DNA of 64,000 nt from Desulfobacca sp. (GCA_020725545.1 DYEV01000009.1:1-64000); one strand, 5' to 3'; numbered from the stretch's first letter, positions 25,716-35,724 are shown. Numbers and translations are program-made. The notes: generated by a model from the sequence alone, not told the origin.

Positions 25716-26780
25716 TCAAGAAGGAAACAGGTCCCGCCAGCGGGTCTCGTCCAAAGCTGCAATTATGGCCACGGTCAGGGCCACCAGGGCCTCCACATCG
25801 GCTAGATGGATCATGGAGGCCGGAGAATGGGCATAGCGCACCGGTGCTCCCAGGACAATGGTGGGCAGGCCGCCGTGGGCCACATGAATGGCCCGGGCAT
25901 CGGTGGCGCCGCTGCGGCGCACCGCCAATTGGTGCGGAATCTGCCGTTGTTGCGCCAACTCCACGACCCAGCGCCAGAAGTTTTGGGGCACGATGATGGT
26001 GGGATCATACAGCCGGATCTGCACGCCGCGGCCCAAGGCACCCTGGGGCGGATCGGGGCTGAGGCCGGGCAGGTCGTCGGCCGGGGGGCCTTCCAAGACA
26101 ATGGCCAGATCGGGTTTGGCAAGCTCCACGGCCGCGGCTGCACCGCGACTGCCCACTTCTTCCTGGACGGTGCCGACGGCCACAATGGTGTTGGGGTGGG
26201 GATGGTCCCGAAAGTGTTGCAGCACCGCCACCATGGCAGCCACGCCGACCCGGTCATCCCAGGCTTTGTTGACCAGACACTGCTCATTGAGCACCCCCAG
26301 ACCGGCGCGGGGTACGGCCAGGTCGCCCAGACCGACACCCAGAGCCTGGACTTCCTGGGGGGAGTTCGCGCCGATGTCCACCAACAGCTCTTCCATCTTT
26401 AAGGGCTTGGTATTTTCGGTCCGGAAATGCACCGGTAGGGCCGCCACCACCCCCTCCCGCCGGCCTGTGACCGTCTGGATAATTAGACGCTGGCCCGGCA
26501 GGAGGCTGGCATCCCAGCCACCCAGGGCCTGGAGGCGCAGATAGCCCTGGGCGGTGATACCCTGGACCATGAAACCGATTTCGTCCAGGTGAGCTGCCAG
26601 CAACAGGCGCGGCTTGGCCTGGGTCCCCATCTTTTCGGCCAGGACGGAGCCCAGGCCATCCCGGCGGAGTTGGCAAAAAGATTGCAGGTGTTGGCTCATA
26701 AGTTGGGCTACCGGGGCTTCGCCGCCCGGCGGTCCGAAGCAGTCGGCAAAGGTCGTCAGGAGTTCTCGTAGTGGTTGCAT
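25716..26780 (-). CDS. M42 family metallo-aminopeptidase
   Basis: M42 enzymes are cytosolic, dinuclear-metal aminopeptidases (the TET/FrvX group) that finish peptide breakdown. Expected metal and catalytic residues are visible: [29 protein letters not shown], the later acidic ligand (IVLEGPP, in place of the common Asp), and the C-terminal His in [16 protein letters not shown] is also typical. Of the two adjacent ATGs (26780 and 26783), AAGG is better spaced for 26780. The downstream cyclophilin begins 101 bases after this stop. The assignment is secure at family level; the substrate is unknown. Confidence 0.9.
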   Translation of the reverse strand: MQPLRELLTTFADCFGPPGGEAPVAQLMSQHLQSFCQLRRDGLGSVLAEKMGTQAKPRLLLAAHLDEIGFMVQGITAQGYLRLQALGGWDASLLPGQRLIIQTVTGRREGVVAALPVHFRTENTKPLKMEELLVDIGANSPQEVQALGVGLGDLAVPRAGLGVLNEQCLVNKAWDDRVGVAAMVAVLQHFRDHPHPNTIVAVGTVQEEVGSRGAAAAVELAKPDLAIVLEGPPADDLPGLSPDPPQGALGRGVQIRLYDPTIIVPQNFWRWVVELAQQRQIPHQLAVRRSGATDARAIHVAHGGLPTIVLGAPVRYAHSPASMIHLADVEALVALTVAIIAALDETRWRDLFPS

Positions 26781-26903
26781 CATAACCTTAGCAGTTGCAG
26801 GGTCCGTAAATTCTACTTGCCAAGAGTCGGGGTTTGTTCGATACTGAATAGTTAATCTCAAAAAATATAATCTTGCTGCAATTAAAGAGAGGTCGTCATT
26901 GCC

Positions 26904-27278
26904 ATGATCCGTTACACTGTTCTGGCCCTGGTCAGCGTCAATATCCTTTTTAATGTCCTGGGGCAACTTTTGTTAAAAACCGGCATGAACAGATTGGGCA
27001 ACTTCCAATTATCCCTCAACGCGCTCATTCCCGTTTTCATCCGGGCCTTTTTCAACCCCTATATATTGTTGGGTCTGGGCTGCTATGTCACCGGCTTCCT
27101 CATCTGGCTGATCGTTTTGGCCAAAGCTGAAGTCAGTTATGCCTACCCCTTGATCAGCGTGGGCTATGTGCTCACGGCGGTGATGGGTTGGTGGTTATTG
27201 GGAGAAAATGTCACCTGGATTCGCATCAGCGGCATTCTCATCACCTGTGTGGGGGTTATTATCATTTCTCAGAGTTAA
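26904..27278 (+). CDS. Small four-helix EamA/SMR-like membrane protein
   Basis: The 124-residue product has four hydrophobic helices and resembles half-size EamA transporters (SMR and ArnE/ArnF-like). Family-like segments are GQLLLKTGMNRLG near the start and AYPLISVGYVLTAVMGWWLLGE in the third helix. Such proteins work as dimers, either as drug or metabolite exporters or as flippases for lipid-linked sugars. No partner gene is adjacent. It converges on the znuB-like gene with a 4-base overlap. The cargo is unknown. Confidence 0.7.
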   Translation: MIRYTVLALVSVNILFNVLGQLLLKTGMNRLGNFQLSLNALIPVFIRAFFNPYILLGLGCYVTGFLIWLIVLAKAEVSYAYPLISVGYVLTAVMGWWLLGENVTWIRISGILITCVGVIIISQS

Positions 27279-28096
27279 CTTCTGGTCCGGCTGGCTTTAT
27301 ATCGCCGTCCCCAAAGGGAGGCCAGAAAGAAAAGTCCGGCCAAGATAACCACGATGGTCGCGCCTGAGGGCAGATCAATCTGGTAGGACAAGGCCAAGCC
27401 GGCCAGATTGGCAGCCACGGCCATGAGAGTGGAAACCAGCAGCATGGCATGGATGTGCCGGGTCAGGTTCCGGGCCACGGCCGCGGGAATGACCAACAGG
27501 GCCGAGACCAGAACGATGCCCACCAGATAGATGGCGACGATGATCACCAGGGCCAGCACGGCCAGAAACAAATAGCGGACGGCTTGCACCGGCACGCCGC
27601 AGACCCAGGCCATCTCTTCATCAAAACTGAGGAAGACCAGCTCCTTATAGAAGAGCAAGAGGAAAAGCAGGACAATGGCGGTGACGCCGGTCACCTGCCA
27701 CAACTGTTGGGGACCGATGGCCAGGATATTGCCGAACAGGATCCCGAAGATATCGGCGTTATACGTTCTGGAAAAATGTAAAAAGAGGACCCCCACCGCC
27801 ATGGCCGCCGCAAAAAAAATGCCGATGGCGGTATCTTCGTCGACCCGCCCCCGAGTCTGCACCAGTTCGATCAGAAAAGCCACCAGGATGGCAAAGGCCA
27901 GGCCGGTCCAGAAGGGGTCGACCTGCAGGAGAAAACCCAAAGCCACGCCCCCGAAAGCGGCATGGGAAATGCCGGCCCCCACAAAGGCCATGCGTCGCAG
28001 AACAATAAAGACGGACAGCAGACCGCAGATGAGGCTGACCAAGAGTCCACCCACCACCGCATTCTGCATGAACCCCGGCTCCAACCAGTCAAACAT
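27275..28096 (-). CDS. znuB: Zinc/manganese ABC transporter permease (ZnuB family)
   Basis: This permease of the ABC-3 family has about eight helices, with LLSVFIVLRRMAFVGAGISHAAFGG as the conserved N-terminal block (split here only for reference to the family) and a VIPAAVARNLT segment late. It forms the membrane channel for Zn2+ taken from ZnuA. The start at 28096 (MFDWLEPGFMQ) overlaps the end of the ATPase gene by 8 bases, which indicates coupling; the open frame extends to 28147. It is the last gene of the zur-znuA-znuC-znuB operon. Confidence 0.9.
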   Translation of the reverse strand: MFDWLEPGFMQNAVVGGLLVSLICGLLSVFIVLRRMAFVGAGISHAAFGGVALGFLLQVDPFWTGLAFAILVAFLIELVQTRGRVDEDTAIGIFFAAAMAVGVLFLHFSRTYNADIFGILFGNILAIGPQQLWQVTGVTAIVLLFLLLFYKELVFLSFDEEMAWVCGVPVQAVRYLFLAVLALVIIVAIYLVGIVLVSALLVIPAAVARNLTRHIHAMLLVSTLMAVAANLAGLALSYQIDLPSGATIVVILAGLFFLASLWGRRYKASRTRS

Positions 28097-28865
28097 CGTG
28101 AATCCGCACGACCCGATGGGGAATTTCCCCATGAAAGAGATATTCAACGCTGCAGCCGAAGGTCTTTTCTAGCCCCAGGCGGCCGATGGGCGGCGCCTGA
28201 TGGACATAGATCCGCCGGTTCAGGCAGATAATATCGCCCACATGACGGGAAATGGCGCCGATATCGTGGGAAACCATGATGACGGTCAGGTCCATCTGCT
28301 CCTGGAGCTGATGGATGAGGTCATATAACTCATCCTGAGCGCAGGCGTCCAAAGAAATGGTGGGTTCATCCATGATCAGGAGCCGGGGCTCCACACTGAG
28401 AGCCCGGGCAATAAAGACTCGCTGTTGCTCACCGCCCGACAAGGCACCGATAATATTATGGGCATGGGCGGCCATGCCCACCTGAGCCAGGAGGCGCAAG
28501 GCTATCTCCCGATCTCGCTGGGAAGGACGCCGACCGATCCCCAAGAGACCATACCGCCCCATGAGCACAACGTCCAGAACCGAGATGGGAAAATGGGGGT
28601 TGGTCAGCGGCCGCTGCGGCAGATAGCCGATAATCTGCCCCTTACCCCGGAGTTTTTTGGGTTTTTGGCCGAAGATGAGGACCTCCCCAACGTTAGGCCG
28701 AATCAAACCCAGTATCACCTTCAGGAGGGTGCTCTTGCCGGCGCCGTTGGGCCCCAGGATGCCGACAAAACTGCCGGCGGTAATCTCCACGGAGATATCT
28801 TCCAGGACTACTTCGTCCCGATAAGATAAGGAGACATTTTGGATGCTGACCGCTATCGTCGCCAT
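28089..28865 (-). CDS. znuC: Zinc ABC transporter ATP-binding protein (ZnuC family)
   Basis: The ABC ATPase motifs are complete: Walker A GPNGAGKST, Q-loop YLPQRP, signature LSGGEQQR, Walker B LLIMDEP and the switch His in MVSHDIG. At 258 residues it matches the family. It starts 6 bases downstream of the znuA stop and powers uptake of zinc, or possibly manganese, through ZnuB. Metal assignment rests on the Fur-type regulator and the His-rich ZnuA. Confidence 0.93.
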   Translation of the reverse strand: MATIAVSIQNVSLSYRDEVVLEDISVEITAGSFVGILGPNGAGKSTLLKVILGLIRPNVGEVLIFGQKPKKLRGKGQIIGYLPQRPLTNPHFPISVLDVVLMGRYGLLGIGRRPSQRDREIALRLLAQVGMAAHAHNIIGALSGGEQQRVFIARALSVEPRLLIMDEPTISLDACAQDELYDLIHQLQEQMDLTVIMVSHDIGAISRHVGDIICLNRRIYVHQAPPIGRLGLEKTFGCSVEYLFHGEIPHRVVRIHDV

Positions 28866-28871
28866 ACCCGG

Positions 28872-29825
28872 TTATTTCATGGCCTGGGCCATGGTGTTAA
28901 GGTTATACTCCATGAGCTGGATATAGGACTCGCCATAGGGCGGCCGGCCGCCGATGGGGTCCAGGGTGAGGACGCGGACGCCGGCCTCGTTGGCCAGGAC
29001 CTCGGCGATCCGAGGATTGAACTGCGGCTCCGAGAAAATCACCCGGATGCCGTAGCGCTTGATGGCCGCCAGGATATTTTGCAAAGCCCGGGGAGTCGGC
29101 TCCCGCCCCGGCGCCACCTCGATAATACCCACCTCCCTGAGGCCATAGCGGCGGGCAAAATAGCTGAAAGAAGGGTGGAAGCCGATAAATTCCTTGATCT
29201 GAAACTGGGCGGTGGCGGCGGCAATCTTATCATGCAAAGCCGTCAGCTTTTCCAGATACTGGTGCAGCTGCTGTTCATAGACCGGTCGGCCTTCCGGATC
29301 GGCGCTGCTCAAGGCCGCGGCCAGCCGACGGCAGATGTCCTGGGCCAGGACTGGGTCCAGCCAAACGTGGGGGTTGACATCACCATGGGCATGCGGGTGG
29401 CCATGACCATGCTCTGGTTTTTTCCCGCCGATTGTCTGCGGCCCGCCCTCCCGAACATGGCCGTGCACTTCCCGGATGAGGTCAAGGCCATCTGTGGCAG
29501 TAACCACCATCGGTTTCTGGACTTTCAGGGTCTGCAGAAAGCGGCCAACCCAGGGTTCCAGGCCAGCGCCGTTGATAACCACTACCTTGGCCTGGCGGAG
29601 GCCGGTGAGGAGGCCGGGGGATGGTTCAAAGGTATGGGGACTGGCCCCAGGGGGTATGAAAACCTGGACCTGGACCCGCTCGCCGCCGATCTGGCGACAG
29701 AAGTCAGCCAAAGGAATAATGCTGGCCGCCACCGGCAGCTTGACCGGCTGGACTGCCAGGGCTATGGCGCTTTGCCAGAGCGTCAGCAGCAGGACGCCTA
29801 GCATGATGATTCCCCTGACTAACAT
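28872..29825 (-). CDS. znuA: Periplasmic zinc-binding protein (ZnuA family)
   Basis: This cluster A-I solute-binding protein has a signal peptide (MLGVLLLTLWQSAIALA) and the metal-binding histidine motifs GASPHTFEP, PHVWLDP and FHPSFSYFA plus a late acidic ligand. A His-rich loop (HGHGHPHAHGD) points to zinc rather than manganese. It would capture Zn2+ in the periplasm for ZnuBC. GGAGGG precedes the ATG. It starts 28 bases after the Fur-family gene, consistent with one operon. Confidence 0.92.
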   Translation of the reverse strand: MLVRGIIMLGVLLLTLWQSAIALAVQPVKLPVAASIIPLADFCRQIGGERVQVQVFIPPGASPHTFEPSPGLLTGLRQAKVVVINGAGLEPWVGRFLQTLKVQKPMVVTATDGLDLIREVHGHVREGGPQTIGGKKPEHGHGHPHAHGDVNPHVWLDPVLAQDICRRLAAALSSADPEGRPVYEQQLHQYLEKLTALHDKIAAATAQFQIKEFIGFHPSFSYFARRYGLREVGIIEVAPGREPTPRALQNILAAIKRYGIRVIFSEPQFNPRIAEVLANEAGVRVLTLDPIGGRPPYGESYIQLMEYNLNTMAQAMK

Positions 29826-29853
29826 ACGACCCTCCTTCGGTGCTCTCAGCTTG

Positions 29854-30285
29854 TTAGCCCATATCCCGGCATTTAGGGCAAAGACCTTCCAGCCGGATTT
29901 CTACCCGCAAGGCCAAGTTATCCCTCGGACCGTGTAACTCTGCCAACAATTGGCTCAGGTCAATGGGTTCCAAACACTGCACCTCACCGCAGCGCTGACA
30001 TTGGAAGTGGGGGTGCGGGCAGCGAGAGCCCCCGGCTAATTCATAGTAGTCGGCCCGGCCCTCCAGAGAAAGTTTGCGCAGCAGGCCTTTCCGGGTAAAG
30101 AGGCTTAACATCCGGTAAACGGTGACTTTATGCAGCCGCCGGCGGGCTGTTAAGGCGGCCAGCACCTCCGGCGCGGTCTGAGCCCCCGGGGTGTGCAAAA
30201 ACAGATCCAGGAGGGCAAGCCGCGGCTGTGTGGCTTTCAGACCGTATTCTGACAAATAATCTTTCGGGCGCTTGCCAGCCGACAT
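29854..30285 (-). CDS. zur: Fur-family metal regulator (probable Zur)
   Basis: The product has the Fur winged helix (LKATQPRLALLDLF, HKVTVYRMLSLFTRKGLL) and the C-terminal structural-zinc cysteines CQRC and CPKC. The location directly ahead of znuACB, in the same direction, argues for Zur. At 143 residues it is typical. The likely start is ATG 30285; an upstream frame reaches 30309. A palindrome just upstream may be its own operator, giving zinc-dependent autoregulation of the whole operon. Confidence 0.85.
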   Translation of the reverse strand: MSAGKRPKDYLSEYGLKATQPRLALLDLFLHTPGAQTAPEVLAALTARRRLHKVTVYRMLSLFTRKGLLRKLSLEGRADYYELAGGSRCPHPHFQCQRCGEVQCLEPIDLSQLLAELHGPRDNLALRVEIRLEGLCPKCRDMG

Positions 30286-30305
30286 GGTAAGGTTATAGCA
30301 AAAAA

Positions 30306-30318
30306 GCAACTGAGTTGC
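30306..30318. promoter_or_regulatory. Candidate Zur operator
   Basis: GCAACTGAGTTGC is a perfect 13-bp palindrome 21 bases upstream of the zur start, partly overlapped by a second palindrome GTTGCAAC. Position and symmetry fit a Fur-family operator; the sequence class is not one I can match to a known Zur box. Confidence 0.5.
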
Positions 30319-30394
30319 AACAAAACTGGCTGCTCAGGTGCAGGGGGTGAGGCAGCAAGGCTGGCAGCTTGTTGAGAAAGGGCTCAAAGCTGGG

Positions 30395-30436
30395 GCAGGG
30401 AGTACAGTCCCCCGTCCCCTCCCCGAAAACCCTTGC
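30395..30436 (-). repeat. Dispersed GC-rich repeat, copy 1
   Basis: Read leftward, this contains GGGTTTTCGGGGAGGGGACGGGGGAC, split here as GGGTTTTCGGGG then AGGGGACGGGGG, followed by CCCTGCCCC. It lies about 100 bases after the stop of the poly(A) polymerase family gene. It matches the general form of three other copies (35725-35771, 42161-42203, 58243-58285). It is the most diverged copy. Confidence 0.4.
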
Positions 30437-30537
30437 CCCGACCCAAAATGCCTGTCGGCGGTGCCAGGTGGCAAGGAAATGGGTTTACCCTGTCCCTCTG
30501 TAGTGTCTGAGGAGCGTTTTTCAACAGCCAGAGAGAT

Positions 30538-31893
30538 TCAGGAGGGGGGCATTTTTTTTCGGGAGCGGAATTGCCGGCCGCGACGGCGCTTTTTGGAGGC
30601 CGGGGGTGCCGGCGCTGGCGGAGTGATGGCGGCTTGGGCGGCGATTTCCTGAAAGAACTCCTCTGGCGCGCCGGCGAGCAGATGGGCCAGCAGCCAGGCC
30701 TCGGGGAAACAGACCCGACGACGCAGACGGGCCGGCAGGCGTTGCCCGGAGCCGAGGGCCCGGAGGACCTGGACTGTGGTCAGCCACAGCAGCAGGATAT
30801 CCTCCCGCCGGCCTGGGGCAAATTCCAACGGCAGCAGTGCCTGCTCGACAAAGGGACCGACGGTGTCTGGAGGAATCTCCTGCACCGGCAGGTCCAAGGT
30901 CAATGCCAGGCAGGGCATCAGGAAGGCGGTCCAAAAAAAAGATTCGCTGCAGCTGAGGTTGGCTTGGATAAGGCTGTCCACCCTGGCAAATATCCCCTGC
31001 AATCGTGACCGCTGGGCGGCCAGCAGTGCCGCGTCTTGCCGGTCATTTTCCAGAAATGGCAAAATGGCCGCCAGCAAGCCGCTGCTCAGCATCAGATCGA
31101 GAAAGGGGGCCGAGGCTCCGCTCTTGAAATCTTTCAGAAGCTCATCCCGGACTCGGGAGGGGTTGCAGAGTCTGATAAGGTGGCGTTGGTCCAGGGTCGC
31201 CGTCCACGTAGCCGCGTCAATGGCAAACCCGGTCCGGGCCGCATGGCGCAATACTCGCAACATACGGACCGGATCCCGACGGAAGCGCACTTCCGGCGAG
31301 CCGATCACCCGGATGAGCCGGTTGCGCAGATCGGCCAGGCCACCCACATAATCAATGATGGAGAAATCGGCGATATTATAAAAGAGGCCGTTAATGGTCA
31401 GGTCACGGCGGTGCGCATCCTCAGCCGGGGTGCCAAAGGTGTTGTTGGGTGCCAGGAGGTCGTCGGTCCCATCGAATTCCGACCGCCGTCGAAAGGTGGA
31501 GACCTCCACCACCTTGCCGCCCTTAAAAAACACCTGGACCAGACGAAAGCGGCGGCCGATAACGCGGCTGTTGCGAAAGAGACGGCGGATTTCTTGGGGG
31601 TGGGCATCCGTGGCAATATCGAAATCTTTGGGCTTTCTGGCCAACAGCAGGTCCCGCACGCTGCCGCCCACCAGGAAGGCCTGATAGCCTTGATGGTGCA
31701 ACCGGTAGAGGACCTTGAGAACCTCCACGTCAATGTGGGCCCGGGAGATGTTATGCTCGGCCCGCGGCACTACTATGGGCTGGGGATACGTCTCCTCCAG
31801 GGCCATGGGGGCGTCGTCTAAGGCAGAAATTGCTTGGTCGGAAACGGTCATGGGAGTACGGTCTGCCTTGCCGCTGTCCTTGGCAAAAATCAA
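30538..31893 (-). CDS. pcnB: PcnB/CCA-type nucleotidyltransferase (poly(A) polymerase family)
   Basis: The nucleotidyltransferase head carries the class II signature FLVGGSVRDLLLARKPKDFDIAT, given here only as GGSVRD...DFDIAT, then RRDLTINGLFYN and the RNA-binding RFRRDPVRMLRVLRHAAR block. PcnB adds poly(A) tails that promote RNA decay; CCA-adding enzymes are close relatives. PcnB-like features are the N-terminal extension with an IPRAEHNISR-like motif (VVPRAEHNISR) and the very basic C-terminal tail (SKKRRRGRQFRSRKK). At 451 residues it matches PcnB. The start could be at 31893, or the internal ATG at 31851. Confidence 0.87.
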   Translation of the reverse strand: MIFAKDSGKADRTPMTVSDQAISALDDAPMALEETYPQPIVVPRAEHNISRAHIDVEVLKVLYRLHHQGYQAFLVGGSVRDLLLARKPKDFDIATDAHPQEIRRLFRNSRVIGRRFRLVQVFFKGGKVVEVSTFRRRSEFDGTDDLLAPNNTFGTPAEDAHRRDLTINGLFYNIADFSIIDYVGGLADLRNRLIRVIGSPEVRFRRDPVRMLRVLRHAARTGFAIDAATWTATLDQRHLIRLCNPSRVRDELLKDFKSGASAPFLDLMLSSGLLAAILPFLENDRQDAALLAAQRSRLQGIFARVDSLIQANLSCSESFFWTAFLMPCLALTLDLPVQEIPPDTVGPFVEQALLPLEFAPGRREDILLLWLTTVQVLRALGSGQRLPARLRRRVCFPEAWLLAHLLAGAPEEFFQEIAAQAAITPPAPAPPASKKRRRGRQFRSRKKMPPS

Positions 31894-32185
31894 GGCGTCG
31901 CTCGGGGGGCGTGGCTACTCATGCCAATAAACCGATGCCACTTGGTGATTCCCCCCCACGGCGCAAGTACTGGCCTGGACGCCAAGGGTCGGGACTCTCT
32001 TGGGATTGGCAAATTAGGATATGCGTCACCAGCAACAAAGCTCACTTCTTAAAGTAGCTCGTGCTATCTCGTCTGGCAATGGCTGTTTATTCACATTATA
32101 CTATATACTAAATATACTAAATTTTGCCAAGTGTTAACCCTTAGGAAAAATTAAGTTATTATGAACGGCTGGAAGGAGAAACGCC

Positions 32186-32836
32186 ATGGGCCTCATTATT
32201 GAATCGGTGCACGTCGGTCCCCTCGCAGTAATCTGCTACATCGTCGGTTGTGTCCAGAGCCGTCAAGGTATGCTCATTGATCCCGCCGCTCCGGATGAGG
32301 CGGTGGCCCGACAGATCGAACGGCATGGCCTGACCATTCGGTGGCTGGTCAATACCCACGGCCATCCCGATCACACCGCCGGCAACAACTACTGGGCTGC
32401 CAAAACCGGCGCCACCACCGTCCTCCATGAGCTGGATTGGCAATTCTTCAGCACTCCGGCCATGCAACGGGCCGCCGTGGCCGAAGGCTTCCCGCCTCTG
32501 ACCCGGATCGATCGGCTGGTCCGCGACGGCGACCGCCTGCCCGTGGGCCAGTATGACTTTCTCGTGCTCCATACCCCCGGCCATACCCCGGGCTCCATCT
32601 GTCTCTACACCCCCGGCCATCTTTTCACCGGTGATACCCTGTTTGTGGACAATGCCGGCCGCACCGACCTGCCCGGCGGTTCCCTGGAGACCTTGGTAGC
32701 CTCCATTCAGACGAAAATCCTCCCCCTGCCGGATGACACCATCATCTGGCCCGGCCATGACTATGGCGACACGCCCACGGCCACTTTGGCGGACCAGAAA
32801 CAGACAAACCCCTATATTACTGATTTCCTCGACTAG
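32186..32836 (+). CDS. MBL-fold hydrolase (glyoxalase II-like)
   Basis: The metallo-beta-lactamase fold signature THGHPDHTAGN is present with further metal ligands in HTPGHTPGS, FTGDTLF and WPGHDYGDTPT. This set matches the glyoxalase II-like hydrolases (YcbL group), which bind one or two Zn/Fe ions and cleave thioesters such as S-lactoylglutathione. The 216-residue length fits YcbL better than full GloB, which has an extra helical domain. GGAAGGAGAA precedes the start. The substrate is unknown in this likely glutathione-poor anaerobe. Confidence 0.88.
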   Translation: MGLIIESVHVGPLAVICYIVGCVQSRQGMLIDPAAPDEAVARQIERHGLTIRWLVNTHGHPDHTAGNNYWAAKTGATTVLHELDWQFFSTPAMQRAAVAEGFPPLTRIDRLVRDGDRLPVGQYDFLVLHTPGHTPGSICLYTPGHLFTGDTLFVDNAGRTDLPGGSLETLVASIQTKILPLPDDTIIWPGHDYGDTPTATLADQKQTNPYITDFLD

Positions 32837-32926
32837 CCTCGCGCCCAGAAATGGGCAGGTGCAGAAGGTCATTTTCTCAAAATGCCCATGGCCGGGGCGC
32901 CCAGAGAGGCTGTTTTCCCAGATTGA

Positions 32927-32957
32927 GGGGCCGGTGCACGACAAATTCTCCGGCCCC
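32927..32957 (+). terminator. Intrinsic terminator after the MBL hydrolase
   Basis: Stem GGGGCCGG (32927-32934) and CCGGCCCC (32950-32957), followed by TGCTTTTT, about 90 bases after the stop codon. Confidence 0.75.
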
Positions 32958-33127
32958 TGCTTTTTAAGGGCGATTTATAATTAATATAAACAGGTTAGCA
33001 GATTCTCAATTTGAATCACCCCGGCCTCACTGTATTTCCTGGAAAATCGGCAGGTTGGCCGTCGGCAACTCTGGCCCGTGCTTTGCAGTAGTTACCACCA
33101 AGAATCCGAAGAGAAAGGAGTCTCACC

Positions 33128-33442
33128 ATGTCTCTGTTGAGAATATGTGGTCTGGTGGTTTTATTGGCGGCTTTGACCGCCGGTTGTACCAGCATGAGCC
33201 CCTACACGTATACAGGGGCCGGTGTCGGCGGGGCTTTGGGGGCCGGGGCCGGCGCCATGTTGGATCAGAACAATCGCTGGCGGGGGGCCATGGTCGGCGG
33301 CCTCATGGGCGGTGCTTTGGGTGGCGCCGCCACGGAATTAGGCCGCCGGGCGGCTGACGAGGATGCTCGCCAGCGGCGTATGTACGGCACTAGCACCACT
33401 CCAGCCCCCCAAACCTATGACAGCGGCGGTTACTTTCAATAA
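33128..33442 (+). CDS. Glycine-zipper outer-membrane lipoprotein
   Basis: The 104-residue product has a lipoprotein signal with lipobox LTAGC (Cys about residue 20). A glycine-zipper segment follows (GAGVGGALGAGAGAML and AMVGGLMGGALGGAA), then a charged segment and a Gly/Tyr-rich tail. Glycine-zipper lipoproteins (YMGG/Rick_17kDa-like) insert in, or span, the outer membrane; their functions are mostly structural or unknown. AGAAAGGAG lies just upstream. It is monocistronic with its own terminator. Confidence 0.82.
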   Translation: MSLLRICGLVVLLAALTAGCTSMSPYTYTGAGVGGALGAGAGAMLDQNNRWRGAMVGGLMGGALGGAATELGRRAADEDARQRRMYGTSTTPAPQTYDSGGYFQ

Positions 33443-33497
33443 AGCGGTTGCCTAGAGAGTCCGTCTCCCAACGGGCCAAATTCGCCTGGCGCCTACC

Positions 33498-33512
33498 CCC
33501 GGTAGCGCCGGG
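33498..33512 (+). terminator. Intrinsic terminator after the glycine-zipper lipoprotein
   Basis: Stem CCCGG (33498-33502) and CCGGG (33508-33512), followed by CTTTTTGCTTTT, 55 bases after the stop. Confidence 0.7.
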
Positions 33513-33534
33513 CTTTTTGCTTTTCGGTTGCTAG

Positions 33535-35631
33535 CTAACCCCTCTTATTTTGTCTTGCTAGCTGATCCAGCAATTCTGCCAGGGCCGGGGCACTCTGCAC
33601 AGGCGCCAGACAGGTGGTCCCCGGGCAAACAAAGGCCGTGGGTTGACCGGCGATCTGCTCATAGTCCCGGACAGCGGGGATGAGCGTAGCCAATTCTGCA
33701 GCATTTGCCGGGGTTTTCAGAACCAGCCGCCGATGCGGCAAAAAGCGGTGGTAGATCTCGGCGAGCATCCCTCGGATGACCGGATGGTCGGGCTCGCCGG
33801 TCAAGGTGATGGCCAGCGGCGGTGCCAGAAAGGCTTCCTGGGCGGCGGCCAGATGGGACAAAGCCCGGGGATTTTCCAGGAGCAGATTTTGCAGCCGGGT
33901 GAGGATCTCCTGGGCCCGCTCCCAAAATTCTGGTCTGTCGGTGAGGCGATGGAGACGGATGAGGTTATGGACCATGACCGAGTTGCCTGACGGCACGGCC
34001 AGATCCTGGAAGTTTTTCGGGCGCACCAGCAGGGTTTCATGATCCTGGGGCGTGGAAAAATAGCCGCCGGCCTCTTGATCATAAAAGGCCTTGTCAGTTT
34101 CCTGGGTCAAACGTAACGCCGCCCGGAGCCAACGCAGATCGAAGTCGGTTTCATAGACGTCCAAGAGGGCGGTGATGAAATAAGCGTAGTCATCCAGGAA
34201 GGCCGGCCGATGAGCCGGGACGGCCCCCCCCCAGGTGCGCTGCAGGCGTCCTTGCCGTGCCTCCTGGTCCAACAGAAAGGCCGCAGCCCGCAATGCAGCC
34301 TGGGCGTAGCGGGGCTCGGCCAAGACCTGGCCGCCAGCGGCCATGGCCGAGATCATCAGGCCGTTCCAGGCGGTGATGATCTTTTCGTCCCGATGCGGCC
34401 GTATACGTTGTTCTCGGGCAGTAAGCAGCTGCTGGCGGGCCTCGGCCAGGATTTCCTGCACCTGGGCCTCCTTGAGGGCAAACTGTTGGCCCAGTGCCGC
34501 CGCGCTCCAGGGCCGGTGCAGAACGCTGGCCCCGTGTTCAAAATTCCCCTCGGCGGTGACGCCGAAAGCCGCCTGGACCAAAGGGGCTCGCGCCGATCCG
34601 ACCACTTGGGCAATCTCCGCCGGGGTCCAGACAAAAAATTTCCCTTCCACCCCTTCGCTGTCGGCGTCCTGGGCGGCATAAAAGGCGCCGTCCGGGGAGG
34701 TCATCTCGGCCAGGACGTAATCCAAAGTCTCCCGGGCAATGGCGGCATACCAGGGATCGCCGGTAAGCTGATAGGCCTCCAGATATCGTACGGTCAACTG
34801 AGCGTTATCATAGAGCATTTTTTCAAAATGGGGGATAAGCCAGACGCCGTCCACCGTGTAGCGGTGGAAGCCGCCCCGCAATTGATCGTAGATGCCGCCG
34901 CGCGCCATTCTCTGCAGGGTCAGGAGGAGCTTGGCCAGGACCTCGCTTCGACCGGTGCGCTCATAAAAGCGGGCCCAAAAGCCCAGGTCCAGGGAGGGGG
35001 GAAATTTGGGGGCGCCGCCGAAGCCGCCGTTGTCCTGGTCAAAATAGGCCAAGGCATGATCCAGGGCCTGTTCCAAATGGGCATAACGGGGAGCCGGGCC
35101 AGGCTCCGGGGTCAGGGACAAGATCTGTAAATTCTGGTCCAACAGACCCGCAACATTGGCAATATTGGCCTTTTTGTCGCGATAGGCTTCGGCCAGGGCC
35201 TGGAGCAGGCGGGGAAAGCCGGGCAGTCCGCCCCGATCCTCGGGAGGAAAATAAGTGCCGCCATAAAAGGGCTTCAGATCCGGGGTCAAGAACACGGTCA
35301 AAGGCCAGCCGCCCCGCCCCGTCAGCATCTGCACAGCATTCATATAGACATCATCAATATCCGGCCGCTCCTCCCGATCAACCTTGATGTTCACGAAGAG
35401 GGCGTTCATGATGCCGGCGATGTCGGGGTTTTCAAAACACTCATGGGCCATGACATGGCACCAATGGCAGGTGGAATAGCCGATGCTCAGCAGGATGGGC
35501 CGGTCTTCCTGGCGGGCCTTGGCCAAAGCCTCGGGGCCCCAGGGATACCAATCCACCGGATTGTAGGCATGTTGTTGTAAATAGGGACTTGCTTCCTGGA
35601 TGAGCCTGTTGGGCCGGCCGGCGTTGGTCAT
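33535..35631 (-). CDS. Thioredoxin-domain protein of the YyaL/DUF255 family
   Basis: The protein has an N-terminal thioredoxin-like domain (residues about 1-160) with the motif [13 protein letters not shown] and conserved [13 protein letters not shown]. An (alpha/alpha)6-barrel domain resembling N-acylglucosamine 2-epimerase or cellobiose epimerase follows to the C-terminus. This is the COG1331 family, known as spermatogenesis-associated protein 20 in animals; its substrate is unknown. The start at 35631 follows AAAGGACC; the frame extends to 35655. At 698 residues it is full length. No signal peptide is seen. Confidence 0.92.
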   Translation of the reverse strand: MTNAGRPNRLIQEASPYLQQHAYNPVDWYPWGPEALAKARQEDRPILLSIGYSTCHWCHVMAHECFENPDIAGIMNALFVNIKVDREERPDIDDVYMNAVQMLTGRGGWPLTVFLTPDLKPFYGGTYFPPEDRGGLPGFPRLLQALAEAYRDKKANIANVAGLLDQNLQILSLTPEPGPAPRYAHLEQALDHALAYFDQDNGGFGGAPKFPPSLDLGFWARFYERTGRSEVLAKLLLTLQRMARGGIYDQLRGGFHRYTVDGVWLIPHFEKMLYDNAQLTVRYLEAYQLTGDPWYAAIARETLDYVLAEMTSPDGAFYAAQDADSEGVEGKFFVWTPAEIAQVVGSARAPLVQAAFGVTAEGNFEHGASVLHRPWSAAALGQQFALKEAQVQEILAEARQQLLTAREQRIRPHRDEKIITAWNGLMISAMAAGGQVLAEPRYAQAALRAAAFLLDQEARQGRLQRTWGGAVPAHRPAFLDDYAYFITALLDVYETDFDLRWLRAALRLTQETDKAFYDQEAGGYFSTPQDHETLLVRPKNFQDLAVPSGNSVMVHNLIRLHRLTDRPEFWERAQEILTRLQNLLLENPRALSHLAAAQEAFLAPPLAITLTGEPDHPVIRGMLAEIYHRFLPHRRLVLKTPANAAELATLIPAVRDYEQIAGQPTAFVCPGTTCLAPVQSAPALAELLDQLARQNKRG

Positions 35632-35724
35632 TAGAGGTCCTTTCTGAAGGATCAAAGGAAAAATGCGATTTTCCAGCCTTTTGGTGCAGCAAAAAGGCCA
35701 TGTTGGGGTAGGGGGGGATTTCAG

